Assembly: GCA_020718265.1 (NCBI GenBank)
Contig: DYSM01000006.1
Coordinates: 1-29,282, forward strand
Reading direction: 5' to 3'
Source: Draconibacterium orientale
GTDB lineage: Bacteria > Bacteroidota > Bacteroidia > Bacteroidales > JAADGE01
Length of the DNA stretch: 29,282 nucleotides
Shown: positions 1 to 9,687 of the stretch, piece after piece
Position numbering within the stretch: position 1 is the first letter of the stretch
Layout of the letters: every line of letters starts with the position of its first letter
Position numbers and translations under genes: made by a program
The notes under the pieces: generated by a model
What the model saw: the letters and a program-made list of their open reading frames with translations, nothing else
Told to the model about the DNA's origin: nothing
Database searches by the model: none

Positions 1-15
1 AAGAAACGTTAATCG

Positions 16-211
16 AATATTCAATACCCAATATTCAATACCCAATATTCAATACCCAATATTCAATACCCAATATTCAATACTCAATATTCAATACTCA
101 ATATTCAATACTCAATATTCAATACTCAATATTCAATACTCAATATTCAATACTCAATATTCAATACTCAATATTCAATACTCAATATTCAATACACACT
201 ACTCAATACAA
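16..211. repeat. Heptamer minisatellite (AATAYYC)n, 14-bp higher-order unit
   Basis: Seen directly: a 7-base unit runs without a phase change for about 28 units. AATATTC alternates with AATACCC (four times, from 23 to 71) and then with AATACTC (eight times, from 79 to 183). The last three units (191-211) are degenerate. The higher-order period is therefore 14 bases. The array contains the small palindrome AATATT in every 14-mer and ends about 30 bases before the ATG at 242. It has no coding potential. The block of CCC copies followed by a block of CTC copies is what local slippage or unequal exchange would leave. Confidence 0.97.
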
Positions 212-241
212 AAAATATAAATTTATAAAAATAGTTTTCTT

Positions 242-1111
242 ATGAATAAAATAGGAGAATCCGAATTGATTCTAAACCCCGACGGCAGTGTATTTCATTT
301 ACATCTGAAACCGGAAGATATTGCAGATACCATCATTCTCGTGGGCGACCAAGGGCGTGTGGACATGGTTTCGAGCTTTTTTGATAAGGTTGAAGTTAAA
401 AAATCGAACCGCGAATTTGTAACGCACACCGGCACATACAAAGGTAAACGCATTTCGGTGCTTTCAACCGGAATTGGAACTGACAACATTGATATTGTTG
501 TAAATGAGCTTGATGCGCTTGTAAATATTGATCTTAATGAACGTGTTGCGACAAAAATACACACGACACTGAATTTGATTCGTATCGGAACTTCCGGTGC
601 TTTACAACAAGACATTCAAGTAGATACACCTGTGGCAACGCAAACATCAATCGGTTTCGACGGCTTATTGAATTTCTACGAAGGTCGCGATAAAATGGGT
701 AACAGCGACATTGAAGCTGCATTTATTGAGCATACAAATTGGAATGCCTTGTTGCCTCGCCCGTATTTTGCCGATGCTTCTGCCGAATTATTGAACAAAA
801 TTGCCTTCGATATGCGCAAAGGCATCACGATTTCTGCACCCGGCTTCTATGGTCCGCAAGGTCGCATCCTGCGTTTGAATACTGTGGACAATGGTTTGAA
901 TGAAAAAATATCAAATTTTGAATTCAACGGCAGAAAAATCACAAACTTTGAGATGGAAAGCTCAGCATTGTCGGGATTATCGACATTACTCGGACATAAT
1001 GCCCTGACAATCTGCAACATCATCGCCAATCGTTTACGCAAAGAATACAGCTCTGACTATAAAATTGCAGTAAAAAAATTAGTCGAAACGGTTTTAAATC
1101 GCTTAGTTTAA
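242..1111 (+). CDS. Nucleoside phosphorylase, uridine phosphorylase-like
   Basis: A 289-residue protein of the PNP/UDP phosphorylase superfamily, which splits nucleosides with phosphate into free base and ribose-1-phosphate (cytosolic nucleoside salvage). Visible motifs: GDQGR at 35-39 (phosphate-binding GDPGR type), STGIGTDN at 75-82, RIGTSG at 114-119 and FEMESSA at 236-242 (ribose-binding Met-Glu). The segment FYGPQGR at 202-208 places Gln206 and Arg208 where uridine phosphorylases recognise the pyrimidine, and IIANR near 260-264 resembles the uridine rather than the purine enzymes. Pyrimidine specificity is inference. First gene of a tight cluster, 5 bases before the next. The ATG follows an AT-rich leader directly after the minisatellite. 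No clear promoter is seen. Confidence 0.88.
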   Translation: MNKIGESELILNPDGSVFHLHLKPEDIADTIILVGDQGRVDMVSSFFDKVEVKKSNREFVTHTGTYKGKRISVLSTGIGTDNIDIVVNELDALVNIDLNERVATKIHTTLNLIRIGTSGALQQDIQVDTPVATQTSIGFDGLLNFYEGRDKMGNSDIEAAFIEHTNWNALLPRPYFADASAELLNKIAFDMRKGITISAPGFYGPQGRILRLNTVDNGLNEKISNFEFNGRKITNFEMESSALSGLSTLLGHNALTICNIIANRLRKEYSSDYKIAVKKLVETVLNRLV

Positions 1112-1116
1112 ACCAC

Positions 1117-1977
1117 ATGGACGAAAGCAAACTCAAATCCATGGTGCGTTTGCTCGACGACCCCGATAATTCTATTTATCAAACCGTGTTGTCGAACATT
1201 CTCAAGCAGGGTAAAGATGCTTTGCCTGTGTTGGAGGATTTTCTTTCGTACGAAATTGACAGCCTGCACCGTAATCGGATTACGGATGCGATACACGAAA
1301 TTCAAATCCGTCAATTGCGTAATGATTTGAAAATGTGGACGCAAACCGAACCAAATCCAATTTTGCACGGTGCATGGTTGGTTAATAAAATTCAATATCC
1401 AAAAATTACGTTTGAAACCGTTGATAATGAGGTCTCAGCCATTGCCAACCGCATCCGAGAGCGTCTCAATCCGTATTTGAGCGGTTTGCAGCAAATTCGT
1501 ATTTTCAACGATTTGTTGTACCGAAACGAGCAATTTCAAGGCAACATCAAGGATATCATGAATCCGCAAAATGCGTTTTTGACGGATATGTTTGTTGAAA
1601 AAAAAGGCAACGACATCAGCATGGCTATATTGTATGTGAGCATTGCCGAAAAAATAGGTTTGCCGCTTCGGTTTGTCAATTTTCCGCGAAATGTGTTGCT
1701 TGCCTTTATCGATACGCGAAATGTTTCAGAAGAAATACGGGAGAAAGATGTGGTATTTTATGTGAATCCGTTCAATAACGGAGCTGTTGTAACTATTTCG
1801 GACATCAATTCATTTTTGAAACTACACAGTATCAAACCTGAACAATCGCATTATGTTCCATGCTCTAATTCAATAATTATCAAACGATTGATAACAGCAC
1901 TTGTCGCGTCTTATGAAAAATTAGGTTATGCGGACAAAGTAAAAACAATGCAACGTTTGTTAAAAGAAATTAAGTAA
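1117..1977 (+). CDS. SirB1 / transglutaminase-like (Transglut_core2) protein
   Basis: A 286-residue protein with two parts. Residues 1-75 are helical and repeat-like. Residues about 100-220 match the SirB1/Transglut_core2 fold: an RIRERL...FNDLLYRNEQFQGN segment, then NPQNAFLTDMFVEKKGNDIS and ILYVSIAEKIGLPLRFVNFP. The biochemical role of this family is not established. The segment that usually reads PGHFLVR is PRNVLLAF here, so the conserved His is missing and enzymatic activity is doubtful. It sits 5 bases after the nucleoside phosphorylase gene and 8 bases before the aminotransferase gene, so co-transcription is likely. No signal peptide is seen, so it is probably cytosolic. Confidence 0.75.
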   Translation: MDESKLKSMVRLLDDPDNSIYQTVLSNILKQGKDALPVLEDFLSYEIDSLHRNRITDAIHEIQIRQLRNDLKMWTQTEPNPILHGAWLVNKIQYPKITFETVDNEVSAIANRIRERLNPYLSGLQQIRIFNDLLYRNEQFQGNIKDIMNPQNAFLTDMFVEKKGNDISMAILYVSIAEKIGLPLRFVNFPRNVLLAFIDTRNVSEEIREKDVVFYVNPFNNGAVVTISDINSFLKLHSIKPEQSHYVPCSNSIIIKRLITALVASYEKLGYADKVKTMQRLLKEIK

Positions 1978-1985
1978 AAAAAATT

Positions 1986-3128
1986 ATGAAAGAACTATTT
2001 TTGTTAGACCCGAAAACAGTATTTCTAAATCACGGGTCGTTCGGCGCATGTCCGAAACCGGTTTTTGAAAAATATCAAAGTTACCAATTACAACTCGAAA
2101 ATCAACCTGTAAAATATTTTGTGCAAGATGTTGCCCTAATGTTAGGAAAATCAAGAGCCAAACTTGCCGATTTTTTGAATGTTGATGTAGAAAATTTAGC
2201 GTTCGTAAATAATGCCACAACAGCCGTAAATCTAATTGCAAATTCTTTGAACGTTGGGGTAGGAGAGGAGGTCCTCGCATGTAATCACGAATACGGAGCC
2301 TGTAGCAGGATGTGGAATCGACTTGCCGAACGCCGAAAATTCTCGTATCGTGAGCACGAAGTGCAATTGCCTTTGTATTCGGACGAAGATTTTGTGGAAA
2401 ATTTTTGGGCAGATGTCCGCCCGGAAACGAAAGTCATTTTTTTGAGCCATATCACTTCAACTTCTGCATTGATACTTCCTGTGGCTGAAATTTGTAAACG
2501 CGCCAAAGCTCAAGGCATACTCACAATTATCGACGGAGCGCACGCACCCGGGCAAATACCTCTTGATTTGTCCGAAATTCCGTGCGATTATTACACCGGA
2601 AATTGCCATAAATGGATGTTGTCCGCCAAAGGTTCTGCATTTTTGTATGTTTCAGAAGACGAAAAGAAAAATTTGCATCCTCAAATTATAAGTTGGGGCA
2701 CCGATTTACAATCGACCGGCGATACTGCTTTGGCCGCAGAATTGGAATACCAAGGCACACGCGATTTTGCGGCATTTCTGTCCGTAAGCGATGCGATTGA
2801 TTTTCATGCAGAGTTCAATTGGAATGAAGTTCTTCAGCAAAAACGACACTTATTATATAAGGTGCGCACAATTTTTTCAAACATTTTTGAAACGGCACCC
2901 ATCGCAACGCCTGAATTTATGCCCATGATGTACGCGCATCAGTTGCCCGACACTTGGAATCCCATCGTTTTAAAGCAAAAACTCTTAGAAGACTTTAATA
3001 TAGAAATACCGGTAACTTCGGTCGGAACGCAAAATTTTCTTCGTATTTCGGTTCAGGGATACACGAGTTTTGATGATATAGAAAAACTTGCAAACGCTTT
3101 GGAACTCATTAAACAACAATTCGTATGA
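1986..3128 (+). CDS. Class V aminotransferase family PLP enzyme (isopenicillin N epimerase-like)
   Basis: A 380-residue fold-type I PLP enzyme, of normal length for the family. Visible features are an N-terminal LNHGSFGACP (14-23), NNATTAVN (75-82) in the cofactor phosphate region, NHEYGA (100-105), SHITSTSALILP (154-165), the cofactor Asp in IDGAHAPGQ (Asp183), and the Schiff-base lysine in TGNCHKW (Lys209). The arrangement resembles the isopenicillin N epimerase/cysteine desulfurase-like subgroup. The substrate cannot be read from the sequence, and it need not act on isopenicillin. Its TGA stop overlaps the next start by 4 bases (ATGA), suggesting translational coupling. Confidence 0.85.
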   Translation: MKELFLLDPKTVFLNHGSFGACPKPVFEKYQSYQLQLENQPVKYFVQDVALMLGKSRAKLADFLNVDVENLAFVNNATTAVNLIANSLNVGVGEEVLACNHEYGACSRMWNRLAERRKFSYREHEVQLPLYSDEDFVENFWADVRPETKVIFLSHITSTSALILPVAEICKRAKAQGILTIIDGAHAPGQIPLDLSEIPCDYYTGNCHKWMLSAKGSAFLYVSEDEKKNLHPQIISWGTDLQSTGDTALAAELEYQGTRDFAAFLSVSDAIDFHAEFNWNEVLQQKRHLLYKVRTIFSNIFETAPIATPEFMPMMYAHQLPDTWNPIVLKQKLLEDFNIEIPVTSVGTQNFLRISVQGYTSFDDIEKLANALELIKQQFV

Positions 3129-3385
3129 AAAAATCGACACTGTTATTGTTTGCCGGCATTCTTATGATTTTGTCATCCGGTGCAAATTATTTTCTGAACG
3201 ATGATTATGTGAGTTTCGGAATTTTCCTGTTCAGCGGCTTAGGTTTTACGATGCTCGGCATTTCAGAATTTGTTACAGACCAAATTAAGAAGCAACGAAT
3301 TAAACAAGCCGCAATGCTTTTTTTTGTTTTGGCAGTCGTTGTCGCACTTTATTGGCTTTTTGCAGGCAGATTAAAATTGATATAA
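3125..3385 (+). CDS. Small hypothetical membrane protein, three predicted TM segments
   Basis: An 86-residue protein that I do not recognise. Hydrophobic stretches at about 4-23, 30-49 and 62-81 suggest three membrane passes, with a short basic segment (KKQRIKQ) between the second and third. It overlaps the aminotransferase stop by 4 bases and is the last gene of the cluster starting at 242. Coding status is supported by the coupled start, tight packing and consistent membrane-protein composition. The function is unknown. Confidence 0.7.
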   Translation: MKKSTLLLFAGILMILSSGANYFLNDDYVSFGIFLFSGLGFTMLGISEFVTDQIKKQRIKQAAMLFFVLAVVVALYWLFAGRLKLI

Positions 3386-3533
3386 AGTTGAGCTTTTTTG
3401 GCACATCTGTTCAAAACTATGTTAATAAAAAGTTTAAAATTGCACGGATTGTGTTTTTTTGTCATATTTTAGATATTGATAATGAGGTCTTTAGAATTAG
3501 TTTAAAAATAATTTAGCTTTTTTTTGCAAAACT

Positions 3534-3564
3534 ATTGCTGTTAAAAAAAAATATGCTACCTTTG
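3534..3564 (+). promoter_or_regulatory. Bacteroidota-type promoter of the str-S10-spc-alpha run
   Basis: A -7 element TACCTTTG (3557-3564) matches the Bacteroidota consensus TAnnTTTG. A -33 element ATTG (3534-3537) lies 19 bases upstream. A T-rich stretch (3517-3525) lies just before it. Transcription would start near 3571, giving a leader of about 30 bases before rpsL. No comparable promoter was noticed before the end of rplQ, so this may drive the whole ribosomal run. The rest of the 3386-3601 spacer is AT-rich, with no convincing terminator for the upstream cluster. Confidence 0.8.
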
Positions 3565-3601
3565 CAGTCCGATTTAACAAAATGTATTATACACGACTGA
3601 T

Positions 3602-4024
3602 ATGCCTACAATTCAGCAGTTAGTAAGAAAAGGAAGAAAATCCTTAACAACCAAAAGCAAGTCTCCCGCACTTGATTCTTCGCCACAACGAAGAGGTGTG
3701 TGCGTAAGAGTTTATACGACAACCCCGAAAAAACCGAACTCGGCAATGCGAAAAGTTGCTCGTGTACGTTTAACGAACCAAAAAGAAGTAAACGCATACA
3801 TACCGGGTGAAGGTCACAACTTGCAAGAACACTCGATTGTACTTGTAAGAGGCGGCAGAGTAAAAGACTTACCGGGCGTTAGATATCACATTGTTCGCGG
3901 TACGCTTGACACACAAGGTGTAACGGACAGAAAACAAAGACGCTCAAAATACGGCGCAAAACGTCCGAAAAAAGGAAAAGGCGGAGCAGTAGTTGCAGCA
4001 ACACCGGCAAAGAAAAAAAAATAA
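3602..4024 (+). CDS. rpsL: 30S ribosomal protein S12
   Basis: A 140-residue decoding-centre protein of the small subunit. The hallmark [13 protein letters not shown] (39-51) carries Lys43, and [12 protein letters not shown] carries Lys88. Both lysines are the wild-type residues at classic streptomycin-resistance sites, so this allele looks sensitive. The C-terminus extends beyond the usual KYGAKRPK end by a Gly/Ala/Lys-rich tail of about 16 residues, common in this phylum. First gene of the ribosomal run, with no Shine-Dalgarno sequence before the ATG. rpsG follows after 12 bases. Confidence 0.98.
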   Translation: MPTIQQLVRKGRKSLTTKSKSPALDSSPQRRGVCVRVYTTTPKKPNSAMRKVARVRLTNQKEVNAYIPGEGHNLQEHSIVLVRGGRVKDLPGVRYHIVRGTLDTQGVTDRKQRRSKYGAKRPKKGKGGAVVAATPAKKKK

Positions 4025-4036
4025 GATAGATAAGCA

Positions 4037-4513
4037 ATGAGAAAGGCTAAATCAAGAAAAAGAGAGATTCTACCGGATCCGCGTTTCAATGACAAGTTGG
4101 TAACGCAGTTTGTAAATAACATGATGTATGACGGAAAGAAAAGCATCAGTTATCAAATTTTCTACGATGCGTTGGAAATCGTAACAAAACGTCTGAAAGA
4201 TTCAGAAGAGCCTGCAATCGACGTTTGGAAAAAAGGTTTGGAAAATGTAACTCCGCAAGTAGAGGTTAAAAGCCGACGCGTTGGCGGTGCAACATTCCAA
4301 GTTCCGATGGAAATTCGAGCAGACAGAAAAATCGCAGTGAGCATGAAACACATGATTACTTATGCACGTTCGCGCAAAGGAAAATCGATGAGCGAAAAAT
4401 TAGCAGCTGAAATTGTGGACGCATTTCACGAAGAGGGCGGCGCATTCAAACGCAAAGAAGAAATCCACAGAATGGCAGATGCAAACAAAGCATTCGCACA
4501 CTTCAGATTTTAA
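4037..4513 (+). CDS. rpsG: 30S ribosomal protein S7
   Basis: A 158-residue primary assembly protein of the 30S head that contacts 16S rRNA and E-site tRNA. Recognisable segments are the N-terminal [18 protein letters not shown], the GRK-type [17 protein letters not shown] helix, [16 protein letters not shown], and the C-terminal [17 protein letters not shown]. Length is normal. It lies 12 bases after rpsL and 44 bases before fusA, the widest gap inside the ribosomal run, but no promoter was recognised in that gap. In other bacteria S7 represses its own operon. No leader structure for this is evident here. Confidence 0.98.
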   Translation: MRKAKSRKREILPDPRFNDKLVTQFVNNMMYDGKKSISYQIFYDALEIVTKRLKDSEEPAIDVWKKGLENVTPQVEVKSRRVGGATFQVPMEIRADRKIAVSMKHMITYARSRKGKSMSEKLAAEIVDAFHEEGGAFKRKEEIHRMADANKAFAHFRF

Positions 4514-4557
4514 TTGATACACAACCCTATAAATATAAAACATTAGTAACAAGTTCG

Positions 4558-6669
4558 ATGGCAACAGATTTGAAGCATACGCGTAATATTGGAATCATGG
4601 CACATATAGATGCCGGAAAGACCACTACTTCAGAGCGTATATTATATTACACAGGAGTAACTTACAAAATTGGTGAGGTTCACGAGGGTGGAGCCACCAT
4701 GGACTGGATGGAACAAGAGCAAGAAAGAGGTATCACTATCACTTCCGCTGCCACGACTACCTATTGGAAATTCCAAGGCGAACAATACAAAATAAATCTT
4801 ATTGACACACCCGGTCACGTAGATTTTACGGTAGAAGTTGAACGTTCTCTTCGAGTACTCGACGGTGCTGTTGCAGTATTTTGTGCTGTCGGAGGTGTTG
4901 AACCTCAATCAGAAACAGTTTGGCGACAAGCTGATAAATACGGTGTTCCGCGTTTGGCGTTCGTAAATAAAATGGACAGACCCGGTGCCGATTTCTTTAA
5001 AGTTGTCGATGAAATAAAAGAACGTCTCGGTTCAAACGCCGTTCCCGTTCAAATTCCAATCGGTCAAGAAGAAGACTTTGTTGGTATGATTGACCTTGTT
5101 GAACGACGTGCAATCTACTGGAGACCTGATGATAAACTCGGTGTTTCTTATGATTATGCACCCGTCCCGGCGGAATATGAGGAGCAAGTTGAAGAATGGC
5201 GTGAAAAACTCATTGAAGCTGTTGTTGAACACGACGATGAAATGTTAGGGCGTTTCTTTGAAGACAGATCTTCAATATCTGTAGAAGAATTCATGGCAGT
5301 TACGCGCAAAGCTGTTATCAATCATAAGATAGTGCCTGTTATGTGTGGCTCAGCCTTTAAAAATAAAGGTGTTCAGAGATTGCTTGACGGTGTAGTGGAA
5401 TACTTACCCTCGCCGTTGGACAAACCTGCAGTAACGGGAAATAATCCGAAAACTGACGAACCCGCAGAGCGTAAAGCTGATCATAATCAACCTCTTTCAG
5501 CATTGGTTTTCAAATTGACAACCGACAGATTTGTAGGAAGATTAGCTTACGTGCGCGTTTACTCAGGTTCAATAAAAGCAGGCTCTTTTGTATTCAACCC
5601 AAGAACAGGCAAACGTGAACGCATTGCACACATCTATCAGATGCATGCAAATAAACAAAATTCAATTGATGAAGTAAATGCCGGAGATATTTGCGGTATA
5701 GTGGGATTCAAAGATGTCAGAACCGGCGACACGTTGTGCGATGAGGTTCAACAAATTGAACTCGAAAAAATTAACTTCCCTGAACCTGTTATCGGATTAG
5801 CTATCGAACCAAAAACCAAAGCAGATGTTGATAAATTAGGCATCGCACTCAATAAACTTGCCGAGGAAGATCCGACATTTATTGTGAGAACAGATACTAA
5901 TTCGGGACAAACAATTATCTCCGGAATGGGAGAATTGCACCTTGAAATTTTGGTTGACCGCTTATTTAGAGAATTTAAAGTTGAGGTAAACCAAGGACGT
6001 CCGCAAGTTGCTTACAAAGAAGCTCTTACTCAAAAAGTCGAACACCGAGAAGTGTTCAAAAAACAAACGGGAGGTCGCGGTAAGTTTGCTGATATTTCAG
6101 TTCGCATTGAACCGGCTGACGAAGGGGTTGAAGGACTTCAATTTGTTGACGAAATCAAAGGCGGAACAGTTCCCAAGGAATATATTCCGTCAGTTAAAAA
6201 AGGCTTTACCGAAGCTTTAAATAACGGACCACTTGCCGGATTTCCGCTTGATAGTCTAAAGGTCTCATTGTTTGACGGTTCGTACCACGATGTCGATTCT
6301 GATGCTTTGTCTTTTGAGTTAGCAGCAAAAATGGCTTTCCGTTCGGCAGGAATGAAAGCGAAACCGGTAATTTTAGAGCCGATTATGAAATTAGAAGTAT
6401 TATCGCCTGAGGATTACATGGGTGATGTTATCTCTGACTTAAATCGACGTCGTGCAAAAATCACAGGTTCGTTAGACAAACCTGGAGGGGCAAAAGCGAT
6501 TCAATCAACCGTTCCGCTTTCTGAAATGTTCGGATACGTTACGGCGTTACGTACGGTAACATCCGGACGCGCAACATCTACAATGGAATTTTCTCATTAT
6601 GAGCAAGTTCCGGCGAATAAATCAGAAGAAATACTGAAAGAATACACAGGAAATTCAAATATAAATTAG
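4558..6669 (+). CDS. fusA: Elongation factor G
   Basis: A 703-residue translocation GTPase that moves tRNA and mRNA through the ribosome and works in recycling. All GTP-binding motifs are present: AHIDAGKT (15-22), RGIT (57-60), DTPGH (83-87), NKMD (137-140) and GSAFKNK (264-270). Domains II to V follow at full length, including the domain IV core [15 protein letters not shown]. Its place between rpsG and rpsJ, and its intact catalytic motifs, argue for the housekeeping EF-G1 rather than the second EF-G copy that many Bacteroidota carry elsewhere. No tuf gene follows. rpsJ starts 14 bases on. Confidence 0.98.
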   Translation: MATDLKHTRNIGIMAHIDAGKTTTSERILYYTGVTYKIGEVHEGGATMDWMEQEQERGITITSAATTTYWKFQGEQYKINLIDTPGHVDFTVEVERSLRVLDGAVAVFCAVGGVEPQSETVWRQADKYGVPRLAFVNKMDRPGADFFKVVDEIKERLGSNAVPVQIPIGQEEDFVGMIDLVERRAIYWRPDDKLGVSYDYAPVPAEYEEQVEEWREKLIEAVVEHDDEMLGRFFEDRSSISVEEFMAVTRKAVINHKIVPVMCGSAFKNKGVQRLLDGVVEYLPSPLDKPAVTGNNPKTDEPAERKADHNQPLSALVFKLTTDRFVGRLAYVRVYSGSIKAGSFVFNPRTGKRERIAHIYQMHANKQNSIDEVNAGDICGIVGFKDVRTGDTLCDEVQQIELEKINFPEPVIGLAIEPKTKADVDKLGIALNKLAEEDPTFIVRTDTNSGQTIISGMGELHLEILVDRLFREFKVEVNQGRPQVAYKEALTQKVEHREVFKKQTGGRGKFADISVRIEPADEGVEGLQFVDEIKGGTVPKEYIPSVKKGFTEALNNGPLAGFPLDSLKVSLFDGSYHDVDSDALSFELAAKMAFRSAGMKAKPVILEPIMKLEVLSPEDYMGDVISDLNRRRAKITGSLDKPGGAKAIQSTVPLSEMFGYVTALRTVTSGRATSTMEFSHYEQVPANKSEEILKEYTGNSNIN

Positions 6670-6683
6670 ATAAATTGCACATT

Positions 6684-6989
6684 ATGGCGCAAAAAATCAG
6701 AATAAAACTGAAGTCTTACGACCACAATTTAGTTGATAACTCAGCGGATAAAATTGTGAAGACAGTCAAAGCAACAGGTGCTGTTGTTAGCGGACCGATT
6801 CCACTTCCTACGAGAAAGCGAATCTTTACTGTGAACCGAGCAACTTTCGTTAATAAAAAGGCGAGAGAACAGTTTGAAGTGTCGTCTTATAAACGTCTTA
6901 TAGACATTTACAGTTCGGCTCCAATGACCGTGGAGGCTCTTATGAAATTAGAGTTGCCGAGCGGCGTTGAAGTAGAAATCAAAGTTTGA
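6684..6989 (+). CDS. rpsJ: 30S ribosomal protein S10
   Basis: A 101-residue 30S head protein that in other bacteria also binds NusB in antitermination. Typical segments are [27 protein letters not shown] and [10 protein letters not shown]. The ATG at 6684 is chosen because it gives the conserved MAQKIRIKL start and the usual length. A TTG at 6675 would add three residues not expected in the family. It begins the S10 cluster 14 bases after fusA and is followed by rplC after 21 bases. Confidence 0.97.
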   Translation: MAQKIRIKLKSYDHNLVDNSADKIVKTVKATGAVVSGPIPLPTRKRIFTVNRATFVNKKAREQFEVSSYKRLIDIYSSAPMTVEALMKLELPSGVEVEIKV

Positions 6990-7010
6990 TAAAATTTTAT
7001 ACAATTCATA

Positions 7011-7628
7011 ATGGCTGGATTAATAGGAAAAAAAATCGGAATGACATCCGTTTTCAGTGCCGAGGGGAAAAATATCCCATGCACTGTTTTGCAAGCCGGA
7101 CCATGCGTTGTAACACAGGTCAAAACAAATGAGACCGATGGTTACGAAGCAGTTCAACTTGCTTACGACGATAAAAAAGAAAAAGTTGCCAACAACCCTG
7201 AAAAAGGGCATTTTAAAAAGGCAAACACAAGTCCGAAACGTAAACTTGTAGAGTTTGACGGTTTCGCAACAGCACTCACGTTGGGCGAAACAATTACAGC
7301 GGAACTCTTTTCAGAAGGTGAAAAAGTCGATATCGCGGGAATTTCCAAAGGAAAAGGCTTCCAAGGCGTTGTTAAACGTCACGGTTTTGCCGGTGTCGGA
7401 GGACAAACACACGGACAACACAACAGATTGAGAGCACCGGGTTCTGTGGGAGCATCCTCATTTCCGTCTCGAGTTTTCAAAGGCATGCGTATGGCTGGTC
7501 GCACAGGCGGCGATAGCGTGAAAGTTGAAAACATTCTTATTCTAAAAATTATCAAAGAACAGAATTTGATAGTTGTAAAAGGCTCGGTACCGGGCGCAAA
7601 AGGTTCATACGTAATAATTGAAAAGTAA
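7011..7628 (+). CDS. rplC: 50S ribosomal protein L3
   Basis: A 205-residue early assembly protein of the large subunit whose long loop reaches toward the peptidyl transferase centre. Recognisable segments are the [15 protein letters not shown] start, [13 protein letters not shown] (114-126), and the loop around [15 protein letters not shown] with [11 protein letters not shown]. The loop reads GASSFPSRV where E. coli has QNQTPGKV, so the Gln methylated by PrmB in E. coli is replaced by Ser150 here. The TAA stop shares one base with the rplD start (TAATG), implying coupling. Confidence 0.97.
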   Translation: MAGLIGKKIGMTSVFSAEGKNIPCTVLQAGPCVVTQVKTNETDGYEAVQLAYDDKKEKVANNPEKGHFKKANTSPKRKLVEFDGFATALTLGETITAELFSEGEKVDIAGISKGKGFQGVVKRHGFAGVGGQTHGQHNRLRAPGSVGASSFPSRVFKGMRMAGRTGGDSVKVENILILKIIKEQNLIVVKGSVPGAKGSYVIIEK

Positions 7629-8260
7629 TGGAAATAGCTGTTTATAACATAGCAGGTGTAGATACCGGTAAGAAGGTAACCCTGAACGATGAAGTTTTTG
7701 CAGTTGAGCCGAACGAGCACGTTGTATATCTTGACGTAAAGCAACACCTTGCGAATAAACGTCAGGGAACACATAAAACAAAAGAGCGCGGAGAAGTTGC
7801 ACGAAGCACAAAGAAAATAAAACGCCAAAAAGGAACAGGTGGAGCTCGTGCAGGTAGCATGAAAAATCCAACGTTTAAAGGCGGAGGACGTATTTTTGGT
7901 CCCAGACCAAGAACTTACGGTTTCAAACTGAACCAAAAAGTGAAACAACTTGCACGACGTTCAGTTCTGTCTGACAAAGCAAAAAACGAAAATATCATAG
8001 TTCTTGAAAACTTTGATTTTCAGATACCTAAAACAAAGGATTTTGTGAAACTTCAAACAAATTTGAAATTAATTGACAAAAATTCATTATTTGTTTTACA
8101 GAATCAAAATAAAAGCATATATTTGTCAGCTCGAAATTTGACTGATACGAAAGTATCAACGGTTTCAGAGATAAATACTTACGATATTTTGAGAGCAAAA
8201 AAACTTGTTTTGACAGTCGAAGCAGTTGAGCATATTAATAAAACCTTTGTTGGAAATTAA
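7628..8260 (+). CDS. rplD: 50S ribosomal protein L4
   Basis: A 210-residue large-subunit protein whose internal loop lines the peptide exit tunnel. The tunnel-loop region KRQKGTGGARAGSMKNPTF with GGGRIFGPRPRTY is clear at about 65-95. In E. coli L4 also represses the S10 operon. No S10-type leader hairpin is evident here, so that control cannot be claimed. One-base overlap with rplC and 12 bases to rplW. Confidence 0.97.
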   Translation: MEIAVYNIAGVDTGKKVTLNDEVFAVEPNEHVVYLDVKQHLANKRQGTHKTKERGEVARSTKKIKRQKGTGGARAGSMKNPTFKGGGRIFGPRPRTYGFKLNQKVKQLARRSVLSDKAKNENIIVLENFDFQIPKTKDFVKLQTNLKLIDKNSLFVLQNQNKSIYLSARNLTDTKVSTVSEINTYDILRAKKLVLTVEAVEHINKTFVGN

Positions 8261-8272
8261 GAAATTGGAGTC

Positions 8273-8566
8273 ATGGTAAACATTATCGAAACCCCTATCA
8301 TTACGGAAAAAATGACCAAGCAAGGCGAATCGCTGAACCGCTACGGATTCAAAGTGAAAGTCAGTGCTAACAAAATTGAAATCGCGAAAGCAATCGAGCA
8401 ATTGTATAACGTTACAGTTGTTTCTGTAAACACGATGAGATATTCCGGAAAGAAAAAAAGTCGTTACACAAAAAGCGGTGTAATCGCAGGAAAAACGAAA
8501 GCTGTTAAAAAAGCAGTTGTAACTCTCGCCAAAGGCGAATCTATAGATTTTTATAGCAATATTTGA
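8273..8566 (+). CDS. rplW: 50S ribosomal protein L23
   Basis: A 97-residue protein at the tunnel exit, the docking site for trigger factor and SRP in other bacteria. Typical segments are the TPIITEKMT start and [26 protein letters not shown], followed by the basic loop [10 protein letters not shown]. Length is normal. A GGAG lies only two bases before the ATG, too close for a standard Shine-Dalgarno. It lies between rplD (12 bases) and rplB (4 bases). Confidence 0.97.
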   Translation: MVNIIETPIITEKMTKQGESLNRYGFKVKVSANKIEIAKAIEQLYNVTVVSVNTMRYSGKKKSRYTKSGVIAGKTKAVKKAVVTLAKGESIDFYSNI

Positions 8567-8570
8567 TATC

Positions 8571-9407
8571 ATGGGAGTAAAGAAGATAAAACCGATAACG
8601 CCCGGACAACGCAGAAAAGTCGCCGGAACTTTTGATGACATTACTTCTAATGTTCCTGAGAAATCACTTTTGCGTGGCGGAAATAGAAGTGGCGGACGTA
8701 ATAATCAAGGACGCATGACAATGCGTTACACGGGAGGCGGACACAAACAAAGCTACCGAGAGATTGATTTCAAAAGAGACAAAGACGGAATACCTGCGGT
8801 AGTAAAGACAATTGAGTATGATCCTAATCGTACAGCGCGTATAGCACTTCTATTTTACGCTGACGGCGAAAAACGATATATTGTAGCACCTAATGGACTT
8901 GAAGTTGGACAAACTTTGAATTCAGGAAAAGATGTTGCCCCTGAAATCGGAAATACTTTATATCTACAAGATATACCGATGGGAACTGTCGTACATAATA
9001 TTGAACTTCAACCCGGCAGAGGTGGTGCACTTGCAAGAAGTGCCGGTTCTTATGGACAATTAGTATCGAGGGAAGGACGCTATGCTGTGATAAAGTTGCC
9101 TTCAGGTGAGGTTCGAAAAATACTAGTAACGTGCAAAGCAACAGTTGGAACTGTTTCTAATTCCGACCACGCCTTAGAGCGTTCCGGTAAAGCCGGTCGC
9201 AGCCGTTGGTTAGGACGACGTCCGAGAGTTCGCGGAGTAGTAATGAATCCGGTTGACCACCCAATGGGCGGAGGCGAAGGAAGAGCATCCGGAGGACATC
9301 CGAGATCACGTAAAGGCTTGTTAGCTAAAGGTTTCAAAACACGTAAGAAAAAAGCCTCAGACAATAACATTGTTGAAAGACGTAAGACAAAAAAACGTAA
9401 AAAATAA
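8571..9407 (+). CDS. rplB: 50S ribosomal protein L2
   Basis: A 278-residue 23S-binding protein near the peptidyl transferase centre, needed for subunit joining. Recognisable parts are the RNA-binding fold ([23 protein letters not shown]), the SH3-like barrel with [21 protein letters not shown], and the C-terminal [21 protein letters not shown]. The usual DHPHGGG reads DHPMGGG, so the second His is Met. Length is normal. It starts 4 bases after rplW and ends 6 bases before rpsS. Confidence 0.98.
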   Translation: MGVKKIKPITPGQRRKVAGTFDDITSNVPEKSLLRGGNRSGGRNNQGRMTMRYTGGGHKQSYREIDFKRDKDGIPAVVKTIEYDPNRTARIALLFYADGEKRYIVAPNGLEVGQTLNSGKDVAPEIGNTLYLQDIPMGTVVHNIELQPGRGGALARSAGSYGQLVSREGRYAVIKLPSGEVRKILVTCKATVGTVSNSDHALERSGKAGRSRWLGRRPRVRGVVMNPVDHPMGGGEGRASGGHPRSRKGLLAKGFKTRKKKASDNNIVERRKTKKRKK

Positions 9408-9413
9408 GGCATA

Positions 9414-9674
9414 ATGAGCAGATCACTAAAAAAAGGTCCCTTTATTGATTTCAAACTTGATAAAAAAGTTCAAGTTATGGACAAACAAAAAAAGTCCGTA
9501 ATCAAAACTTGGGCGCGTAATTCAATGATTTCCCCGGATTTTGTCGGATTAACTATCGCGGTACACAACGGAAATAAATTTATCCCTGTGTATGTTACAG
9601 AAAACATGGTAGGTCACAGACTCGGAGAGTTTGCTCCTACAAGGACATACAGAGGACATAAAAAGAAAAAGTAA
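9414..9674 (+). CDS. rpsS: 30S ribosomal protein S19
   Basis: An 86-residue 30S head protein that forms a complex with S13 and faces the A-site finger of 23S rRNA. It shows the [12 protein letters not shown] start, [39 protein letters not shown] and a lysine tail. Length is slightly below the E. coli protein (92). It lies 6 bases after rplB and 13 before rplV. Confidence 0.98.
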   Translation: MSRSLKKGPFIDFKLDKKVQVMDKQKKSVIKTWARNSMISPDFVGLTIAVHNGNKFIPVYVTENMVGHRLGEFAPTRTYRGHKKKK

Positions 9675-9687
9675 ATAAAATACGAAC

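Noticed and set aside
16..211. The repeat array as a possible CRISPR
   Set aside because: The units are 7 bases long and directly joined, with no unique spacers and no cas gene in the window.
3386..3533. A terminator for the first gene cluster
   Set aside because: Only 3-4 bp stems were found before T-runs, for example around CAC/GTG near 3443-3453. None is convincing.
6675..6683. TTG start for rpsJ, three codons upstream of the ATG
   Set aside because: The ATG at 6684 gives the conserved MAQKIRIKL start and usual length.
7379..7948. A 189-codon open frame on the minus strand
   Set aside because: It lies opposite the confidently identified rplC and rplD, has a Cys/Phe-rich composition typical of the antisense of lysine-rich genes, and shows no family motif.
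8165..8641. A 158-codon open frame on the minus strand
   Set aside because: It is antisense to rplD, rplW and rplB, with Phe/Cys-rich content and no recognisable domain.
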